Assembly (NCBI GenBank): GCA_016218905.1 | Contig: JACRCS010000517.1 | Span: forward strand, 1-7,106 | Length of the DNA: 7,106 nucleotides | Direction: 5' to 3' | Source of the DNA: Deltaproteobacteria bacterium | GTDB taxonomy: Bacteria > Desulfobacterota_C > Deferrisomatia > Deferrisomatales > JACRMM01 | In this document: one piece after another, positions 5,313 to 7,106 of the stretch | Position numbering within the stretch: position 1 is the stretch's first letter | How the letters are laid out: every line of letters starts with the position of its first letter | The notes under the pieces: model-generated | Told to the model about the DNA's origin: nothing | Databases searched by the model: none | Seen by the model: only the letters and a program-made list of their open reading frames with translations | Made by a program: the position numbers and the translations under genes

Positions 5313-6614
5313 TCAGGCGCCCGGATTTCCGGGGTGGACCGTCAGGGTCCCGTCGGGGAGGAGCTTGAGGCGGGCGCGGAAGCGGCTTCCCGGCGCAGGG
5401 CTTCCCGGCGGGAGCGTGGCCTCGACGTAGCTCTCCGTCAGGCCGACGCCTCCGTTCAGGGCGACGACGTCGGCATCCTGTCCGTCGTGAGCCCGGGCGA
5501 AGCCGCGGCGGATTCGGGCGTCCAGGCCGCGCAGGCGCGCCGCCCGCTGCGTCACGACGGCCCGCGGAACGCCGGCCGACGTCGCGAGGCTCGCGGCCGT
5601 GGTTCCGGAGCGGGGAGAGAAGGGGAAGACGTGGAGCGAGGCGAGGGGGAGGTCGCGGAGGAGCGCCTCCGTCTCGGAGAACTCGGCGTCCGTCTCCCCC
5701 GGGAAGCCGGCGATGACGTCGGTGGCGAGGTGGATCCGCGGGTTCTCTCGCCAGGCGCGGTCCAGGAGCGCCCGAAAGCGGGCGGTCGTCATTCCGCGTC
5801 GCATCCGGCGCAGGACGGCGTCGGAGCCGGACTGGAGAGGGAGGTGGAGGTGGGGCGCGACGACGCTGCCGGCCGCCACGAGGTCGACCAGGGCCTCGCC
5901 TGCCTCCATCGGCTCGAGCGAGGAGAGCCGGACCCGGCAAGCGGGAGGGCGCGCCTCGAGCCTCTCGAGGAGCTCCACGAGGCCCTCCCCCCGGCTCCCG
6001 AACGCCGCCAGGTGAACCCCGCAAAGGACGACCTCGGGGACACCCAACGTGCCGAGGGCGTGAATTGCGTCCTCGACCTCGGCCGTAGGGGCGCTGCGCT
6101 CGCTCCCGCGGAGCGAGGGGACGATGCCGAAGGCGCAGCGCCGGCGGCAACCGTCCTGGACCTTGAGGAAAGCGCGCGTGCGTCCCGGTCCCGTCGTCCA
6201 AGCGAGGGGCGAACGAAGGACCTCGTCGGGGGAAACGCCGACCGCGGCGACCTTTCCGGGGAGCAGCCCCGCAGCCGACTCCTCGATCAGGCCCACGAGC
6301 GCGGATGAGGATCCGTGCCCGGCGACGAGGTCGACCTCGGGGCGCCGTGCGAGGCCGTCCGGGTCGCGCTCGGCGAGGCAGCCCGTCACGGCGAGGAGTG
6401 CGGCCGGATGCTCGCGGCGGAGGCGCCGGAGCAGCCGGAGTGCGTCGCGGTCTGCGCGCTGGGTGACTGTGCAGGCGTGGACGATCACGACGTCGGCGGA
6501 CCCTCCGGGAGGCACGCGGGAAAGGCCTGCGGCCTCGAGAATCCGCGCGAGGTGGCCGGCTTCGATCTGGCTCACCTTGCAGCCGAGAACATGTACGTCA
6601 TAAGCTCCGGACAA
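5313..6614 (-). CDS. mtaB: MtaB-like tRNA methylthiotransferase with altered radical-SAM motif
   Basis: A methylthiotransferase of the MiaB/RimO/MtaB group, about 433 residues from TTG at 6614. MtaB adds a methylthio group to t6A37 of tRNAs reading ANN codons. The N-terminal domain keeps its three cluster cysteines: LGCKVSQIE (Cys12), HACTVTQRAD (Cys48) and VTGCLAER (Cys79). The LGCKV-Q-E form favours MtaB over MiaB or RimO. The radical-SAM domain has HLHLPLQSGSDAVLRRMRRG, DVIAGFPGETDAEF and LHVFPFSPRSGT, and a short TRAM-like tail follows. The SAM-cluster motif reads CRRRCAFG (156-163), so the third cysteine is Gly. This predicts loss of activity unless it is a sequencing error. An open frame continues upstream to GTG 6734 (473 residues), with another GTG at 6662. 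I prefer TTG 6614 (MSGAYDVHVLGC) because the upstream part lacks homology and overlaps the divergent promoter. No start has a good Shine-Dalgarno. Confidence 0.9.
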   Translation of the reverse strand: MSGAYDVHVLGCKVSQIEAGHLARILEAAGLSRVPPGGSADVVIVHACTVTQRADRDALRLLRRLRREHPAALLAVTGCLAERDPDGLARRPEVDLVAGHGSSSALVGLIEESAAGLLPGKVAAVGVSPDEVLRSPLAWTTGPGRTRAFLKVQDGCRRRCAFGIVPSLRGSERSAPTAEVEDAIHALGTLGVPEVVLCGVHLAAFGSRGEGLVELLERLEARPPACRVRLSSLEPMEAGEALVDLVAAGSVVAPHLHLPLQSGSDAVLRRMRRGMTTARFRALLDRAWRENPRIHLATDVIAGFPGETDAEFSETEALLRDLPLASLHVFPFSPRSGTTAASLATSAGVPRAVVTQRAARLRGLDARIRRGFARAHDGQDADVVALNGGVGLTESYVEATLPPGSPAPGSRFRARLKLLPDGTLTVHPGNPGA

Positions 6615-6649
6615 GCGTCCGGACAGGCTGTCCGTGCCGGTAAACGTCG

Positions 6650-6677
6650 TTGACAGGCCCACTTCCGGGGCGATAAT
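6650..6677 (+). promoter_or_regulatory. Sigma70-type promoter for the receiver-domain gene
   Basis: TTGACA (6650-6655), a perfect -35, is followed after 16 bases by GATAAT (6672-6677), five of six matches to the -10 consensus. The AT-rich -10 stands out in GC-rich surroundings. Transcription would start near 6684, giving a leader of about 55 bases before the ATG at 6740. On the opposite strand the same AT-rich core reads TATTAT (6678-6673) and could serve as -10 for the MtaB-like operon, although I see no good -35 for it. Confidence 0.62.
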
Positions 6678-6739
6678 AGGTGACTTTCCGGAGGAGACTT
6701 CGGAGTGCGGGGGGGACCGGGCCACAGGCCCCACGACGT

Positions 6740-7106
6740 ATGGCGAAGACGATTCTCCTGATCGAATACGAGCCGAGATACCTGGACCGTATCAAGGGCT
6801 ATCTCGCTGGGAAAGACTTCGACCTCGTCGTCGCCAAGGACGGCGAGGACGGGCTCGAGGCCTACAAGCGTGGCCGGCCCGACCTCGTCCTTATCTCGAC
6901 GGTCCTGCCGAAGCTCCGGACGCGCGACGTCATCCGCGGGATGCAGGGCCTCGGGCCGATGCCGCCCGTCCTCCTGATGGCGTCGGGCTACAAGGGAAAA
7001 GACAAGAAGGCCGACGCCGCCCGCGAAGGCGCCACGGGAATCCTGGAGAAGCCGTTCGCCGAGGAGACCCTCCTCGCCGAGCTCTCCTCGGCCCTCGGAG
7101 CGAAGA
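6740..7106 (+). CDS. Atypical receiver-domain (CheY-like) protein, partial
   Basis: The first 122 codons of a gene that runs off the right edge. It has the CheY-like receiver fold: MAKTILLIEYEP (beta 1), VVAKDGEDGLEAYKRGRPDLVLI (30-52), PPVLLMASGYKG (75-86) and GATGILEKPF (97-106). The active site is degenerate. The acidic pair is Glu9-Tyr10, the phosphoacceptor Asp is Ser53 (LISTVLP), and the Thr/Ser switch position is Met80. Only the conserved Lys (Lys104) remains. It probably works without Asp phosphorylation, as in FrzS-type pseudo-receivers, perhaps as a protein-protein contact module. Whether an output domain follows cannot be seen. The ATG fits the normal receiver N-terminus but has no Shine-Dalgarno nearby; the good GGAGGAG (6690-6696) lies 43 bases upstream. 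It is transcribed divergently from the MtaB-like operon. Confidence 0.9.
   Translation, partial: MAKTILLIEYEPRYLDRIKGYLAGKDFDLVVAKDGEDGLEAYKRGRPDLVLISTVLPKLRTRDVIRGMQGLGPMPPVLLMASGYKGKDKKADAAREGATGILEKPFAEETLLAELSSALGAK

Noticed and set aside
4660..6201. Minus-strand open frame (513 codons) running across yebC and the MtaB-like gene
   Set aside because: It is out of frame with two recognised genes and has an Arg/Pro/Gly-rich, domain-free translation, so it is a shadow.
5334..6308. Plus-strand open frame (324 codons) opposite the MtaB-like gene
   Set aside because: Charged low-complexity translation, antisense to conserved methylthiotransferase motifs.
6606..6629. Two 12-base direct copies beginning TCCGGACA, considered as a regulatory or mobile repeat
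   Set aside because: Only two imperfect copies, overlapping the likely MtaB-like start. Could be chance or a minor operator; too little to call.

Overview
The window is GC-rich bacterial chromosome with dense, mostly co-oriented housekeeping genes. A signal peptide followed by a predicted outer-membrane barrel and an OmpA-type peptidoglycan-binding domain indicates a Gram-negative cell. The gene mix (PATAN/DUF4388 protein, atypical receiver protein, MtaB-like enzyme, YebC, RuvC) and the GC-rich codon use would suit Acidobacteriota or a Myxococcota/deltaproteobacterial lineage. That placement is an inference from style, not from a search.

Layout, right to left, because seven of the eight genes lie on the minus strand. 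A plus-strand receiver-domain gene begins at 6740 and runs off the right edge. It diverges from a probable minus-strand operon: an MtaB-like tRNA methylthiotransferase (5313-6614), yebC (4512-5255), ruvC (3962-4498) and a PATAN/DUF4388 protein (3019-3912). A 222-base gap (2797-3018) follows, holding inverted repeats and a candidate promoter. Next come an OmpA-like outer-membrane protein (1438-2796) and a strong rho-independent terminator (1376-1413). After the terminator lie an AI-2E/PerM-family membrane protein (198-1352) and, four bases beyond it, the first 64 codons of an SRAP-domain (YedK/HMCES-type) abasic-site protein that continues off the left edge.

Functionally the window combines tRNA modification (MtaB-like), translation or transcription support (YebC), recombination and repair (RuvC, SRAP), the cell envelope (OmpA-like, AI-2E-family) and signalling (PATAN protein, receiver protein). 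No mobile element, CRISPR array, tRNA or rRNA was seen.

The most notable signals are small. The MtaB-like enzyme has Gly in place of the third cysteine of its radical-SAM CxxxCxxC motif. The receiver domain has Ser where the phosphoacceptor Asp should be and lacks other active-site residues. The divergent promoter region suggests that a long-ORF call for the MtaB-like gene would carry a false 40-residue N-terminal extension. I saw no convincing evidence of a new multi-gene system.
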